Shown here piece by piece: positions 25,467-34,424 of a stretch of 64,000 bases of DNA (the first letter of the stretch is position 1; every line of letters begins with the position of its first letter). Location: contig JBKHDD010000004.1 of the NCBI GenBank assembly GCA_046541515.1, positions 1 to 64,000 of the forward strand, written 5' to 3'. Under the pieces are notes generated by a model. The model worked only from the letters and a program-made list of their open reading frames with translations. It was not told the DNA's origin and did no database searches. The stretch is from CAYFVR01 sp046541515 (lineage in GTDB: Bacteria; Desulfobacterota; Desulfobacteria; Desulfobacterales; Desulfococcaceae). Both the position numbers and the translations under genes were made by a program.

Positions 25467-26281
25467 TGCGGCAGGAAACCGTCGGGGTGCTCTGGAACAC
25501 CCACGAATGTTCCGGTTACTATCGGATGGGGCTCGGCGGGCCGACGACCTGCGCGGAGGCCGAACCGGGCCAGTTCGTCATGGTCCGTCTCCCGGAAGGA
25601 ACCGGGCCGTTGCTCCGTCGGCCCTTTTCCATCCATCGGCTCATTCGTTCCGCCGGGCGGGTGGAAGGCATCGAGCTGCTGTACAAAGTGGTGGGCGCCG
25701 GCACCCGGCTGCTTTCTCGGATGGAACGGGGGGACCGGCTGGACGTGGTGGGCCCCCTGGGCCGGGGCTTCACGGCGCCCAAGGGAATGGAGCGGGCCTT
25801 TCTGGTGGCCGGCGGCATCGGCGTGGCGCCGATGTTTTTCCTGGGCTCCACCCTTCAGCGCAAAGGCGTCCTTCCCCGCGACTGCACGGTGTTCATCGGC
25901 GGCGGTTCCCGCGACGATCTGTTGTGCGTCAACGATTTTTTCACCGCCGGCATGCAGACCCTGCAACTGGCCACCGAGGACGGCAGCGCCGGGGAGCGGG
26001 ACCGGGTGACCGGCCCCCTGGCCCGGGCGGTGCAACACGAGCGGCCGGACCGAATCTACGCCTGCGGCCCGTTGCCCATGCTCAAGGCCGTGGCCGAAAT
26101 CGCCCGCGGGGCCGGCGTGCCCTGCGAAATTTCCGTGGAATCCATGATGGCCTGCGGAATGGGCGCCTGCCTCGGCTGCGCCGTTCGGGACCGCAACCGG
26201 CCCGACCGTTATCTCCACGCCTGCAAGGACGGACCGGTCTTCGACACCCGGGTGATTGATCTGGAAGGTGGGGGGATTTAA
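25466..26281 (+). CDS. pyrK: Dihydroorotate dehydrogenase electron transfer subunit (PyrK-type)
   Basis: 271 residues of the ferredoxin-reductase-like family with a 2Fe-2S cluster. FAD-binding LLRRPFSIHR, LLYKVVGAGTRLLSRM and DVVGPLGRGF; NAD-site AGGIGVAPMFFLGS; cluster cysteines in SVESMMACGMGACLGCAVRD plus the distal LHACKDGPVF. PyrK passes electrons from the PyrD flavin to NAD+. No pyrD gene is adjacent within the window; the gene is coupled to a DUF3108 gene upstream and followed by ATP synthase genes. Sulfide dehydrogenase or NfnA-type alpha subunits are close relatives and cannot be excluded. Start is ATG 25466. Confidence 0.8.
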   Translation: MRQETVGVLWNTHECSGYYRMGLGGPTTCAEAEPGQFVMVRLPEGTGPLLRRPFSIHRLIRSAGRVEGIELLYKVVGAGTRLLSRMERGDRLDVVGPLGRGFTAPKGMERAFLVAGGIGVAPMFFLGSTLQRKGVLPRDCTVFIGGGSRDDLLCVNDFFTAGMQTLQLATEDGSAGERDRVTGPLARAVQHERPDRIYACGPLPMLKAVAEIARGAGVPCEISVESMMACGMGACLGCAVRDRNRPDRYLHACKDGPVFDTRVIDLEGGGI

Positions 26282-26415
26282 TTTCGCGTCCTGGTGATCT
26301 TTGGCGCCGGGCATGCCGGGTTTTTCCCGGATTCCAAAGCGGTTTCCGCCCGACGGTCTTCCCCGGCTCCGGTCGCCCGGACGATTTAATCTCCCAAATT
26401 TGATCGGGTTTTTCA

Positions 26416-26444
26416 TTGACTTGCCCCCATCCCTGTGGTACACG
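26416..26444 (+). promoter_or_regulatory. Candidate promoter of the atpZ-atpI-atpB-atpE genes
   Basis: TTGACT (26416-26421), 17-base spacer, TACACG (26439-26444), about 37 bases before the atpZ ATG. The -35 is near-consensus, the -10 weak. Confidence 0.45.
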
Positions 26445-26480
26445 ACTTCACCTTGGAAATGGACGGGTTCCGTTTCGGAC

Positions 26481-26699
26481 ATGAAGAACGAAGACCTTCG
26501 ATATTTGCGGGAATTGGCCTATTACGCCAGCATTGGTCTGTCCATATCCCTTTCCATTTTCATCGGCCTGGGCGTGGGCGTGTATCTGGACGGCAAATTC
26601 GGCTGCCGGCCCTGGCTGACCCTGATCGGACTTGGACTTGGAATCGCCGCCGGCTACCGGAACATCGGACTGGCCATTCGGAAAAGCCGAAAGTTCTGA
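26481..26699 (+). CDS. ATP synthase-associated AtpZ/AtpI-type small membrane protein
   Basis: 72 residues with two hydrophobic helices (YYASIGLSISLSIFIGLGVGVYLD and PWLTLIGLGLGIAAGYRNIGLAI), the size and layout of AtpZ (F0F1-ATPase subunit, MgtE-like gating family DUF/AtpZ_AtpI). Its position at the head of the atp gene group supports the call. It is thought to help magnesium or rotor assembly. Confidence 0.8.
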   Translation: MKNEDLRYLRELAYYASIGLSISLSIFIGLGVGVYLDGKFGCRPWLTLIGLGLGIAAGYRNIGLAIRKSRKF

Positions 26700-26714
26700 C
26701 GGAGAAGGGGCATT

Positions 26715-27101
26715 TTGACCATTCAACAGCGGTTGCTCACTTTCGTGACCGTCTCCAACTGGGTCTTGCTGGCCGTTGCCGGGGTTTTCGGCTGCCTGCT
26801 CGCCCCGCCGGACATCGCCCGGGGCGTCATCTTCGGCGGGCTCATCGTCACCGTCAACTTTCATCTGCTGTACCGGACGCTCAAACGGGCGCTCCGTCCC
26901 CACCATCTGATCAGCCACAACGTCATTCTCGCCAAGTACTACGTCCGCTTCATCGTCAGCGGCCTGATCATATACGTCCTGATCTCCCGGCATTGGGTGC
27001 ATCCGCTGGGGCTGTTCGTCGGGCTGTCGGTGGTGGTGGTCAGCATCATGCTGGCGACGATACTGGAATTCCGAAACCTTTTTTTAAAGGAGGCCGTGTA
27101 A
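26715..27101 (+). CDS. atpI: ATP synthase subunit I (AtpI)
   Basis: 128 residues with four hydrophobic helices (SNWVLLAVAGVFGCLLAPP, GVIFGGLIVTVNFHLLY, YYVRFIVSGLIIYVLI, LGLFVGLSVVVVSIMLATIL). Size, topology and position between atpZ and atpB identify an AtpI-type assembly factor for the c-ring. Translation starts at TTG 26715 behind GGAGAAGGGG. The stop ends one base before the GTG of atpB. Confidence 0.8.
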   Translation: MTIQQRLLTFVTVSNWVLLAVAGVFGCLLAPPDIARGVIFGGLIVTVNFHLLYRTLKRALRPHHLISHNVILAKYYVRFIVSGLIIYVLISRHWVHPLGLFVGLSVVVVSIMLATILEFRNLFLKEAV

Positions 27102-27102
27102 G

Positions 27103-27792
27103 GTGGAACATCCCTATCTATTCTTCGTCAAATTGTTCGAGCTGGTGGGTCTGGGCCACTTTGCCCACGCGAACCCCCACGTGATTTATTCATGGGTGGT
27201 CATGGCCCTGCTCATCGGGCTGGGCGCGATGGCCGCCAAAGGCGTGTCCATGATTCCCTCCAAGGGGCAGAATTTCTTCGAGGTTCTGGTTTCGGGGATC
27301 GAGGAGTTCATGGTGAGCGTCACCGGCGAAGAGGGGCGTTGGCTTTTCCCCCTGGCGGCCACCATCTTCGTCTACATTTTCATCGGCAACCTGATCGGGC
27401 TGGTGCCGGGCTTCTTTCCGCCCACCGCCAACCTGAACACGACCCTTTCCTGCGCCCTGGTCGTGGTGATTTTCACCCACATCATCGGCGTGAAATACCA
27501 CGGCGTCGCCTACATCAAGCATTTCCTCGGGCCGGTCTGGTGGATGACGCCGATCATCTTCCCCATCGAACTCATCGGCCACGTGGCCCGGATTCTTTCC
27601 CTCTCCTTCCGGCTTTTCGGCAACATGATGGGCCACGAGCTGGTGCTGGCCATCCTGTTCGCGCTGGCCGGGGCCTTTTTCGCGCCGCTGCCCATCATGG
27701 CCCTGGGCATCTTCGTGGCCCTGGTGCAGGCGTTCGTGTTTTTCCTCCTGTCGGTCATGTACTTCACCGGCGCCATGGAGCATGCTCACTAA
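27103..27792 (+). CDS. atpB: F0 ATP synthase subunit a
   Basis: 229 residues, polytopic. The essential Arg is in LSLSFRLFGNMMGHELVLA; other family blocks are SWVVMALLIGLGA, PTANLNTTLSCALVVVIFTH and the C-terminal ALVQAFVFFLLSVMYFTGAMEHAH. It forms the half-channels that pass ions to the c-ring in the cytoplasmic membrane. Starts at GTG 27103. F1 genes are not in the window, so the ATP synthase genes are split between loci, as in many Desulfobacterota. Confidence 0.95.
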   Translation: MEHPYLFFVKLFELVGLGHFAHANPHVIYSWVVMALLIGLGAMAAKGVSMIPSKGQNFFEVLVSGIEEFMVSVTGEEGRWLFPLAATIFVYIFIGNLIGLVPGFFPPTANLNTTLSCALVVVIFTHIIGVKYHGVAYIKHFLGPVWWMTPIIFPIELIGHVARILSLSFRLFGNMMGHELVLAILFALAGAFFAPLPIMALGIFVALVQAFVFFLLSVMYFTGAMEHAH

Positions 27793-27899
27793 AAAAAAAC
27801 TTGGGCAATTCGGGGATTTCCCCCTTGCGCATACGATGATGGCAGATGGGATTTTTGGAAGAAGCGCGGTAATTCATTTCACTCAAAGGAGGTAGTCTA

Positions 27900-28178
27900 G
27901 TGGAAGCATTGCAATTCTTTATCGCTTGTGTGACGGCGGCGGGTTTCGGCATCGCGGTGGCGGCGTTTGGTTGCGGCATCGGCCAGGGCCTCGGTCTCAA
28001 GGCCGCCGTGGAAGGCGTCGCTCGCAATCCCGAGTCCTCCGGTAAAGTCACCGTGACCATGCTGATCGGTCTGGCCATGATCGAGTCGCTGTGTATTTAC
28101 GCGCTCGTTATCGCCCTGATCCTGATCTACGCGCATCCCCAGGCCGGCGACATCGCCAAACTGCTTGGCGGCCATTAA
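27900..28178 (+). CDS. atpE: F0 ATP synthase subunit c with sodium-site-like residues
   Basis: 92 residues, two transmembrane helices forming the rotor ring. The ion-binding carboxylate is Glu62 in LAMIESLCIYALV. Gln29 (GCGIGQG), Ser63 and Tyr67 stand where Ilyobacter tartaricus has Gln32, Ser66 and Tyr70, the sodium-coordinating set; the Thr67 equivalent is Leu64. That pattern suggests Na+ (or mixed Na+/H+) coupling, an inference from motif. GTG start at 27900 behind AAAGGAGGT. A very strong terminator follows. Confidence 0.93.
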   Translation: MEALQFFIACVTAAGFGIAVAAFGCGIGQGLGLKAAVEGVARNPESSGKVTVTMLIGLAMIESLCIYALVIALILIYAHPQAGDIAKLLGGH

Positions 28179-28200
28179 GACCCAGGCCGAATAAAAAAAC

Positions 28201-28234
28201 AAACGGGCGGGGCCTTTCGGGCCCCGCCCGTTTT
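28201..28234 (+). terminator. Intrinsic terminator of the atp gene group
   Basis: 14-pair perfect GC-rich stem (28201-28214 with 28220-28233), five-base loop, ending in TTTT. Confidence 0.9.
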
Positions 28235-28287
28235 GCGTCCGGAGGTCCGGAAAAAGAATCCGGATGACAAAAAAACGGCGTGGAACG

Positions 28288-28319
28288 AAAAACCGGGTGC
28301 GGTTTTACCCGGTTTTTTT
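28288..28319. terminator. Bidirectional terminator at the uvrA 3' end
   Basis: AAAAACCGGGT (28288-28298) pairs with ACCCGGTTTTT (28307-28317), with T-runs in both directions. The uvrA TAA (28305-28307) sits at the edge of the loop. Confidence 0.8.
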
Positions 28320-31157
28320 CATGGCCGCCGCCTCGACGGTTAAAATGTCCCGGAGGAACCGGCCGGTGTGGGACGAGGGAATCTCGGCCACCTGCTCCGG
28401 GGCGCCTTCGGCCACGATGTGGCCGCCGCCGTCGCCCCCTTCGGGACCCAGGTCGATGAGATGATCGGCGGACTTGATCACGTCCATGTTGTGTTCGATG
28501 ACGATGACCGTGTTGCCCCGATCCACCAGGGCGTTGAGAACGTACAGCAGCTTCTGGATGTCGTCGATGTGGAGGCCGGTGGTGGGCTCGTCCAGAATGT
28601 AGACGGTCCGTCCGGTGGCCCGCTTGCTCAGCTCCCGGGCGAGCTTGACCCGCTGGGCTTCGCCGCCCGAAAGGGTGGTGGCGGCCTGCCCCAGCCGGAT
28701 GTAGCCCAGGCCGACGTCCGCGAGTGTCTCCAGCTTGTTCCGAATCACTCCGATGTTTTCGAAATATTCCAGGGCCTGGTTGACGGTCATGTCCAGCACG
28801 CCGGCGATGGTTCGGCCTTTGTATCGGATTTCCAGGGTTTCCCGATTGTACCGTCGGCCCCGGCAGACGTCGCAGGCCACGTAGACGTCCGGGAGGAAAT
28901 GCATTTCGATTTTGATGATGCCGTCGCCCTGGCAGGCCTCGCAACGACCCCCCTTGACGTTAAAGCTGAACCGGCCCGGCTTGTAGCCCCGGGCCCGGGC
29001 GTCGGGCGTCTGCGCGAACAGCTCCCGGACGTGGGTGAACACGCCGGTGTAGGTGCCGGGGTTGGAACGGGGGGTTCGGCCGATGGGGGACTGGTCGATG
29101 TGGATGACCTTGTCCACGTGCTCGATCCCTTTTACCCCCTTGCAGGGCCCCGGCGGCATTCGGGCCTGGTAGAGGCGGGCGGCCAGGGCGCGGTAGAGGG
29201 TTTCCAGCACCAGGGTGGATTTTCCCGAGCCGGAAACGCCGGTGACGCAAATGAAGCAGCCCAGCGGAAAACGGGCGTCGATGCCCGTCAGGTTGTTGGC
29301 CGACGCGCCCCGGACCCACAGGTTTTTTCCGTTCCCGGACCGCCGGGCTTCGGGGATTTCGATGGCTTTCCGGCCGGAAAGGTACTGGCCGGTAAGGGAC
29401 TCCGCGGCCGATTCGATCCGGTCCGGCGGGCCGGAATAGACCACCCGGCCGCCCTGGCGCCCGGCGCCGGGCCCCATGTCCACCACGTGGTCGGCGGTTC
29501 GAATGGTCTCTTCGTCGTGTTCCACCACCAGAACGGTGTTGCCCAGGTCGCGCATCCGGGTGAGGGTGTCCAGCAGCTTTCGATTGTCCCGCTGGTGGAG
29601 CCCGATGCTGGGCTCGTCCAGCACGTACAGCACCCCGGTGAGCTTGGAACCGATCTGGGTGGCCAGCCGGATGCGTTGGCTCTCGCCGCCGGAGAGGGTG
29701 TTGGCCGAGCGGTTCAGGGTCAGATAGGTCAGGCCCACGCTTTCCAGAAAGCTTAGCCGGTCCACGATTTCCTTCAGGATGCGTTCGGCGATGAAGCGTT
29801 CCTTTTCCGAGAGGCGCGGCCCCAGCCCCCGGAAGAAGTCGTGGGCCGCCGAAACCGAAAGGGCGGCGACCTGGCTGATGGTGCGATCCCCCACCCGCAC
29901 CGACCGGGAGGGCGGATTGAGCCGTTCCCCGCCGCAGGCGTCGCAGGGACGGAAGGTCATGAAGCGCTCGATCTCCTCCCGGGCGGTCTGGGAGGTGGTT
30001 TCCACGTACCGACGCTGAAGTTTGGGAATGACGCCTTCGAACGCCTTCCGGTAGGTGACGCGACGGCCCTTTCGTTCGAAATAAAATTCCACCTCTTCGC
30101 CGTCGCTGCCCCGCATGAGAATTTCCCGAAACCGCCGGGGCAGTTCCCGAAAAGGGGTGTAGATGTCGGCTCCGAAATGGCGGGTCAGCGCGTCCAGGAA
30201 TTCGGTGAAGTGGACCGAGTTCCGGTTGGCCCAGGGGAGGATGGCCCCCTCGCGCAGGGAGAGCTCCGGATTGGGCACGATCAGGTCCGGGGAGAAGTCG
30301 GTGGTGGCCCCCAGGCCGTCGCAGGCGGGACAGGCCCCCTGGGGCGAGTTGAAGGAGAAGCTGGCCGGGGTGAATTCCGGGTAACTGACGCCGCACTGAA
30401 TGCAGGCCGCCCGTTCGCTGAACAGCGCCGGTTCGCCGTCCACCGGCAGAATGGTGACCCGGCCGTCGGACTGGGCCAGGGCCAGCTCCACCGAGTCGGC
30501 CAGCCGATTGCGGATTTCGGGTTTGACGACCAGCCGGTCCACCACCACGGAGATGGTGTGTTTTCGGTTTTTCGTCAGCGGCTTGACCGCTTCCAGCGAA
30601 TGGATTTCCCCGTCCACCTCCACCCGGGAAAAGCCCTCTTTTCGCAGCCGCTTGAACAGCGTCTCGTGGGTCCCCTTCTGGCCGGCGACCAGGGGGGCCA
30701 GAACCTGAATCCGGGCCTTTTCCGGGGAGGCCATCACTTGGTCCACGATCTGGTCCACCGACTGGGAGGTGATGGGACGGCCGCACAGATGGCAGTGCGG
30801 AACGCCGACCCGGGCGAAAAGGAGCCGCAGGTAGTCGTAGATTTCCGTGACGGTGCCCACGGTGGAGCGGGGGTTGTGGCTGGCGGTTTTCTGCTCGATG
30901 GCGATGGCCGGGGACAGACCCTCGATGAGGTCCACGTCCGGCTTGTCCATTCGCTCCAGAAACTGGCGGGCGTAGGCGCTGAGGGATTCCACGTACCGTC
31001 GTTGGCCCTCGGCGTAAAGGGTGTCGAAGGCCAGGGTGGACTTGCCCGACCCCGAAAGGCCGGTCACCACGATGAGCGCGTTGCGGGGAAGGGTCACGTC
31101 GATGTTTTTCAGGTTGTGCTGTCGGGCGCCGCGCACCACGATGGATTCCGATGGCAT
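28305..31157 (-). CDS. uvrA: Excinuclease ABC subunit A
   Basis: 950 residues, full family length. Two ABC ATPase halves with Walker [10 protein letters not shown] and GVSGSGKST, signatures [12 protein letters not shown] and [12 protein letters not shown], and [11 protein letters not shown] / [11 protein letters not shown]alker B regions. Zinc-binding CxxC pairs are present (CIQCG ... [14 protein letters not shown] ... [10 protein letters not shown]). It recognises bulky DNA lesions with UvrB in nucleotide excision repair. The ATG at 31157 begins [16 protein letters not shown], the normal N terminus. Divergent from dnaA. Confidence 0.97.
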   Translation of the reverse strand: MPSESIVVRGARQHNLKNIDVTLPRNALIVVTGLSGSGKSTLAFDTLYAEGQRRYVESLSAYARQFLERMDKPDVDLIEGLSPAIAIEQKTASHNPRSTVGTVTEIYDYLRLLFARVGVPHCHLCGRPITSQSVDQIVDQVMASPEKARIQVLAPLVAGQKGTHETLFKRLRKEGFSRVEVDGEIHSLEAVKPLTKNRKHTISVVVDRLVVKPEIRNRLADSVELALAQSDGRVTILPVDGEPALFSERAACIQCGVSYPEFTPASFSFNSPQGACPACDGLGATTDFSPDLIVPNPELSLREGAILPWANRNSVHFTEFLDALTRHFGADIYTPFRELPRRFREILMRGSDGEEVEFYFERKGRRVTYRKAFEGVIPKLQRRYVETTSQTAREEIERFMTFRPCDACGGERLNPPSRSVRVGDRTISQVAALSVSAAHDFFRGLGPRLSEKERFIAERILKEIVDRLSFLESVGLTYLTLNRSANTLSGGESQRIRLATQIGSKLTGVLYVLDEPSIGLHQRDNRKLLDTLTRMRDLGNTVLVVEHDEETIRTADHVVDMGPGAGRQGGRVVYSGPPDRIESAAESLTGQYLSGRKAIEIPEARRSGNGKNLWVRGASANNLTGIDARFPLGCFICVTGVSGSGKSTLVLETLYRALAARLYQARMPPGPCKGVKGIEHVDKVIHIDQSPIGRTPRSNPGTYTGVFTHVRELFAQTPDARARGYKPGRFSFNVKGGRCEACQGDGIIKIEMHFLPDVYVACDVCRGRRYNRETLEIRYKGRTIAGVLDMTVNQALEYFENIGVIRNKLETLADVGLGYIRLGQAATTLSGGEAQRVKLARELSKRATGRTVYILDEPTTGLHIDDIQKLLYVLNALVDRGNTVIVIEHNMDVIKSADHLIDLGPEGGDGGGHIVAEGAPEQVAEIPSSHTGRFLRDILTVEAAAMKKTG

Positions 31158-31652
31158 GAATTCCGGTTCCCTATGAAAAATTGAATGCGCGCCTGCGGGG
31201 CGCGAAAGTTTTTCGAACGGCCCTAATGATAAGGGCTCTTGCCCGGCTCGCAAATCGGTCGCGAGGATGGCGCGCCGGAAAATGAAAAACTTCGATAATC
31301 GGCGAAATGTTAAGATTGAGTTAGATGGCGGTTGATCGGTCCGGCGACGGGACCGGACGATATCCTTAAAATCCGTGGACATACGAAGTCGCCGCGGAAT
31401 CGCCGGAATTTTCGGGCTTTTGTCGGTGATTTAAAACAAAATTCCGTTGAAAAACGGTAGGATGAGTCGGCGAAGACCGGTTGTTCCCCAGCGGGGGCAA
31501 GCCGCTCTCTTCCGGTTTGACGTCCCGGGTCGAATCCCGTAGAACTGCGGCCTATATTTCCAATAAATTGTATGACCTGCCAATATGCCAACCCATCCAT
31601 CCTCCTCCGGGAACGGCGGCCTTTTCGTGCAGCGGCAAATCAACGGACATCT
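31158..31652. other. uvrA/dnaA divergent intergenic region
   Basis: About 495 bases, with an AT-richer stretch near 31290-31480. It holds the dnaA promoter (31517-31545) and a short stem GTCCGG/CCGGAC near 31340. No run of DnaA boxes was seen, so I do not call an origin. No coding sequence supported. Confidence 0.55.
31517..31545 (+). promoter_or_regulatory. Sigma-70-type promoter of dnaA
   Basis: TTGACG (31517-31522), 17-base spacer, TAGAAC (31540-31545), about 107 bases before the dnaA ATG. Five and four of six consensus bases. Confidence 0.6.
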
Positions 31653-33089
31653 ATGGAATCGATCTGGAAAAAGGCCAAATCCGCGGTCAAACGCAAAATT
31701 CCGGCCCACAGCTACCGCATGTGGATCGAACCGGTGGTGTACGACCGTCGGGAGGCGGACGCCGTCGTGGTGCTTTGCCCCAATTTTTTTTCCCGGAAAC
31801 GGGTGCTGGACCATTACGGCCATCTTCTGCGGGAGGAACTCCGGGCGGCGGCGGGGGAGGCCTGCCGGCTGGTGGTGGAAATCGGTCGAAAATCCCGCCG
31901 GAACGGGGGGAAGCCGGGCGGATCTTCTCGACCCGAGGAGTCCGAAAGACCCCGCATTTCGGACGCGCCCAAAACGGCGCCGGCGGAGCGGCCCCGAAGG
32001 ACGTCGACGCCGCCTTCGGCCACCCAGCTTGCGCTCCCCGGCGGCCCGGCGCCCCTATCCTTCGGCCGAATCATGCGGAAAAACTACACCTTCGATCGAT
32101 TCGTGGTGGGCCAGAACAACCGGTTCGCCTATTCGGCGGCGCTGGGACTGGCCTCCGAGTCCAAATGCCACCACCATTCCCTGTTTCTTTCGTCGGAGAC
32201 GGGGCTGGGCAAAAGCCATCTGTCCCAGGCCATCGGCCACCACATTCTGAACCACTTCCCCACCGAAAACGTCTTTTACATCACCGCCGAAGACTTCACC
32301 AACGAGATGGTGCAGGCCTTCCGCGGCGGCGCCATCGACCAATTCAAGGAAAAGTACCGACGCAAGTGCGACGTGCTGCTGCTGGAGGACGTCCATTTTC
32401 TGACCGGGAAGGAGCGGACCCAGATCGAATTGGCGCTGGCCCTGGACGACCTGCTCAACGCCGACAAGAAGCTGATTTTCACCAGCTCCTGCCTGCCGGC
32501 CAACATCCCCCGGCTCAACGACCAGCTTCGGTCCCGGCTGTCCGGCGGGCTCATCAGCAACATTGAAAAGCCCGATTTCGCCACCCGGGTCCAGATTTTA
32601 CAGCGGAAAATGGTGGAGCACGGCATCCAGCTGCCCCGGAGCCTGATCGAATACCTGGCCGCGGAACTTTCCGACAACGTGCGTCAGCTGGAAAGCGGCC
32701 TCATCGGCATTTCCGCGCGGGTGTCGCTGGCGGGGGAACGGGTGGACATGCGGCTGGCCCAGGACGTGGTCCGGAACATCACCTCCCGGAGCCGTTCCAT
32801 CACCGTGGAGTCGATCAAGGCGCTGGTCTGCCGCCATTACGGCGTCTCCGCCGAAGAGCTGGAATCGCGTTCCCGAAAAAAGCGGATCGTGCGGCCCCGG
32901 CAGATGGCCATTTACCTGGCCCGGAAATACACCGACCAGTCGCTCCAGGCCATAGGGCGAAGCTTCAACCGGTATCATGCCACGGCCATCCACTCCATCG
33001 GAGCGGTGGAAAAGGGCGTCAAGGCCGACGCGTCCCTGAAGCAGCAGCTTCATCATTTATGCGGCCAGCTGGAATCCGGGGACATCTGA
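31653..33089 (+). CDS. dnaA: Chromosomal replication initiator DnaA, divergent
   Basis: 478 residues. Domain I (1-90) starts MESIWKKAKSAVKRKIPAHSYRMWIEP; a linker rich in Arg/Pro/Ser follows; AAA+ domain III has Walker A SSETGLGKSHL (about 180-190; Thr replaced by Ser) and Walker B CDVLLLEDVHFL; domain IV contains RPRQMAIYLARKYTDQSLQA, the DnaA signature helix. The DNA-contact loop reads SFNRYHATAIHSI where E. coli has FGGRDHTTVLHA, a clear deviation in the box-recognition motif. Neither dnaN nor rpmH is adjacent, so the locus is not the classical oriC context. Start is ATG 31653; it could be a second DnaA paralogue. Confidence 0.9.
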   Translation: MESIWKKAKSAVKRKIPAHSYRMWIEPVVYDRREADAVVVLCPNFFSRKRVLDHYGHLLREELRAAAGEACRLVVEIGRKSRRNGGKPGGSSRPEESERPRISDAPKTAPAERPRRTSTPPSATQLALPGGPAPLSFGRIMRKNYTFDRFVVGQNNRFAYSAALGLASESKCHHHSLFLSSETGLGKSHLSQAIGHHILNHFPTENVFYITAEDFTNEMVQAFRGGAIDQFKEKYRRKCDVLLLEDVHFLTGKERTQIELALALDDLLNADKKLIFTSSCLPANIPRLNDQLRSRLSGGLISNIEKPDFATRVQILQRKMVEHGIQLPRSLIEYLAAELSDNVRQLESGLIGISARVSLAGERVDMRLAQDVVRNITSRSRSITVESIKALVCRHYGVSAEELESRSRKKRIVRPRQMAIYLARKYTDQSLQAIGRSFNRYHATAIHSIGAVEKGVKADASLKQQLHHLCGQLESGDI

Positions 33090-33154
33090 GCCGGGTCGGC
33101 TCTCCCCGGCGCCGGCGGGTCTAAACCCAATCCCGTTCCAACGGATAACATTGC

Positions 33155-33177
33155 GGGGGCGTACCGCATACGCCCCC
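33155..33177 (+). terminator. Hairpin after dnaA, possible terminator
   Basis: GGGGGCGTA and TACGCCCCC form a perfect nine-pair stem with a five-base loop (CCGCA), 65 bases past the dnaA stop. No U-tract follows, so termination is only possible. Confidence 0.5.
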
Positions 33178-33361
33178 TCGTCAATCCGGCGCGATTGTCG
33201 TGAAATCCCAAAGTGAACGGGGTCGGGTTCAAAACGGGGCAGGGAGGGCGGGCGGCGATAAAGCGGGGCTTTTCGCGGGGCGGCGTTTGAAAAGGGGGAG
33301 GGGGATTTCGATTTCGACGGAAAGCGGCGGTTGGGGAGAATCGAGGCGATAAAGAAATGAA

Positions 33362-33390
33362 AAAGGGCCGGCGGATTCCGCCGGCCCTTT
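33362..33390 (-). terminator. Terminator of the rpsF-...-suhB operon
   Basis: AAAGGGCCGGCGG and CCGCCGGCCCTTT form a 13-pair stem with a three-base loop; on the minus strand it runs into TTTTTCATTT. Confidence 0.9.
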
Positions 33391-33411
33391 ATTGGTTTTA
33401 TCGGGGTCGCT

Positions 33412-33609
33412 TCATTGCACGTTGAAGTAGAGGGTTTCCGAGGTGATCATGTCTTCGAGAAGCTCCATCTGTTCATTTTGTTCCCGCTCGATGCAACATC
33501 GGAGGCTGAGGGAGCAGAATCGACGGCAAATGGCGTCTTCCCGGTTGAATTCCCCAAAGCATCCCAGGCGTTCGTTCAAGAGACGGTTTTGGCTCGAAGA
33601 TTCTTTCAT
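33412..33609 (-). CDS. Small Cys-rich protein overlapping suhB
   Basis: 65 residues: MKESSSQNRLLNERLGCFGE, then a segment with Cys17, Cys28, Cys32, Cys38 and Cys39 and an acidic C terminus (LLEDMITSETLYFNVQ). The ATG overlaps the suhB stop by four bases (ATGA), which implies translational coupling, and a strong terminator follows. The CxxxC plus CC spacing could bind a metal or cluster; no family recognised. Confidence 0.6.
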   Translation of the reverse strand: MKESSSQNRLLNERLGCFGEFNREDAICRRFCSLSLRCCIEREQNEQMELLEDMITSETLYFNVQ

Positions 33610-34397
33610 GGGCTGCTGTCCTTTGGTTCCAGTAAAGTGATCATTTCGGGGTGAATGGCGCCGTTGGTGGCCAGGATTTCCGGCGCGTCCGGGGCGTGGG
33701 GGGCGTCCGAAAAATCGGTGACCCGCCCGCCCGCCTCGCGAACGATCAGCGCGCCCGCCGCCGTGTCCCACGGGTGGAGGTTTTCCTCCCAGAACCCGTC
33801 GAAGCGTCCCGCGGCCACGAAGCAGAGATCCAGGGCCGCGGAGCCGTAACGCCGCACGCCCTGGGACGCGTGAAGGCAGCGGGCGAAGCGGGGGCCGATC
33901 CGGTCCCAATTTTCCTTGAAATTGTAGGGGAAACCGGTCACCAGAAGGGCCTCGTCCACGGCGTCGGTGTCGGACACCCGAATCGGGCCGCCGTTCAGGA
34001 ACGCGCCCCCGCCTTCCGTGGCCGTAAACAGCTCTCCGGAAACCGGATTCAACACGACTCCCACAACGGTTCGTCCCTGCAGGGAAAAAGCGATGGAGAC
34101 GGAAAAGACGGGGATTTGGTGGGCGTAATTGGTGGTGCCGTCCAGCGGATCGATGATCCACCGGCGGTCTGGATCGCCGTCTCGGCGGCCGCTTTCCTCC
34201 GCCAGAATGGAGTGGTCGGGAAAATTGGCGCGGATGGCGGAAAGGATTGCGGTTTCGGAACCGGTGTCCGCTTCGGTGACCAGGTCGATGGGGCCCTTTT
34301 TGGAGGCCGGACCGATCTTCCCGAGGCGTTCCCGCAATACCCGTCCTCCGCGATGGGCGGCGCCGACCGCGACCCGACGGATGTCGTTCAGGTCCAT
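33606..34397 (-). CDS. suhB: Inositol monophosphatase family protein
   Basis: 263 residues. Magnesium-binding motifs EESGRRDG, DPLDGTTNYAHQ (first Asp-x-x-Asp-Gly-Thr) and WDTAAGALIVREAGG identify an inositol-1-monophosphatase/SuhB-like phosphatase. SuhB also joins rRNA antitermination complexes in enterobacteria; its place at the end of a ribosomal-protein operon is suggestive only. The ATG follows a 15-bp tandem repeat region. FBPase-type activity is an alternative. Confidence 0.9.
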   Translation of the reverse strand: MDLNDIRRVAVGAAHRGGRVLRERLGKIGPASKKGPIDLVTEADTGSETAILSAIRANFPDHSILAEESGRRDGDPDRRWIIDPLDGTTNYAHQIPVFSVSIAFSLQGRTVVGVVLNPVSGELFTATEGGGAFLNGGPIRVSDTDAVDEALLVTGFPYNFKENWDRIGPRFARCLHASQGVRRYGSAALDLCFVAAGRFDGFWEENLHPWDTAAGALIVREAGGRVTDFSDAPHAPDAPEILATNGAIHPEMITLLEPKDSSP

Positions 34398-34424
34398 GGC
34401 GATAAACTGATCGATTTTCGCCGG

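Larger units (their letters stand above)
33090..33411. other. Intergenic region after dnaA
   Basis: About 320 bases between convergent genes. Contains a nine-pair hairpin at 33155-33177 and the terminator at 33362-33390, both listed. The remainder is purine-rich (GGGGGAGGGGGA-like tracts near 33290) with no coding signal. Confidence 0.5.

Noticed and set aside
31525..31540. tRNA T-arm-like sequence (GGGTCGAATCCC) upstream of dnaA
   Set aside because: No acceptor stem, anticodon arm or CCA end can be paired around it; it overlaps the dnaA promoter spacer.
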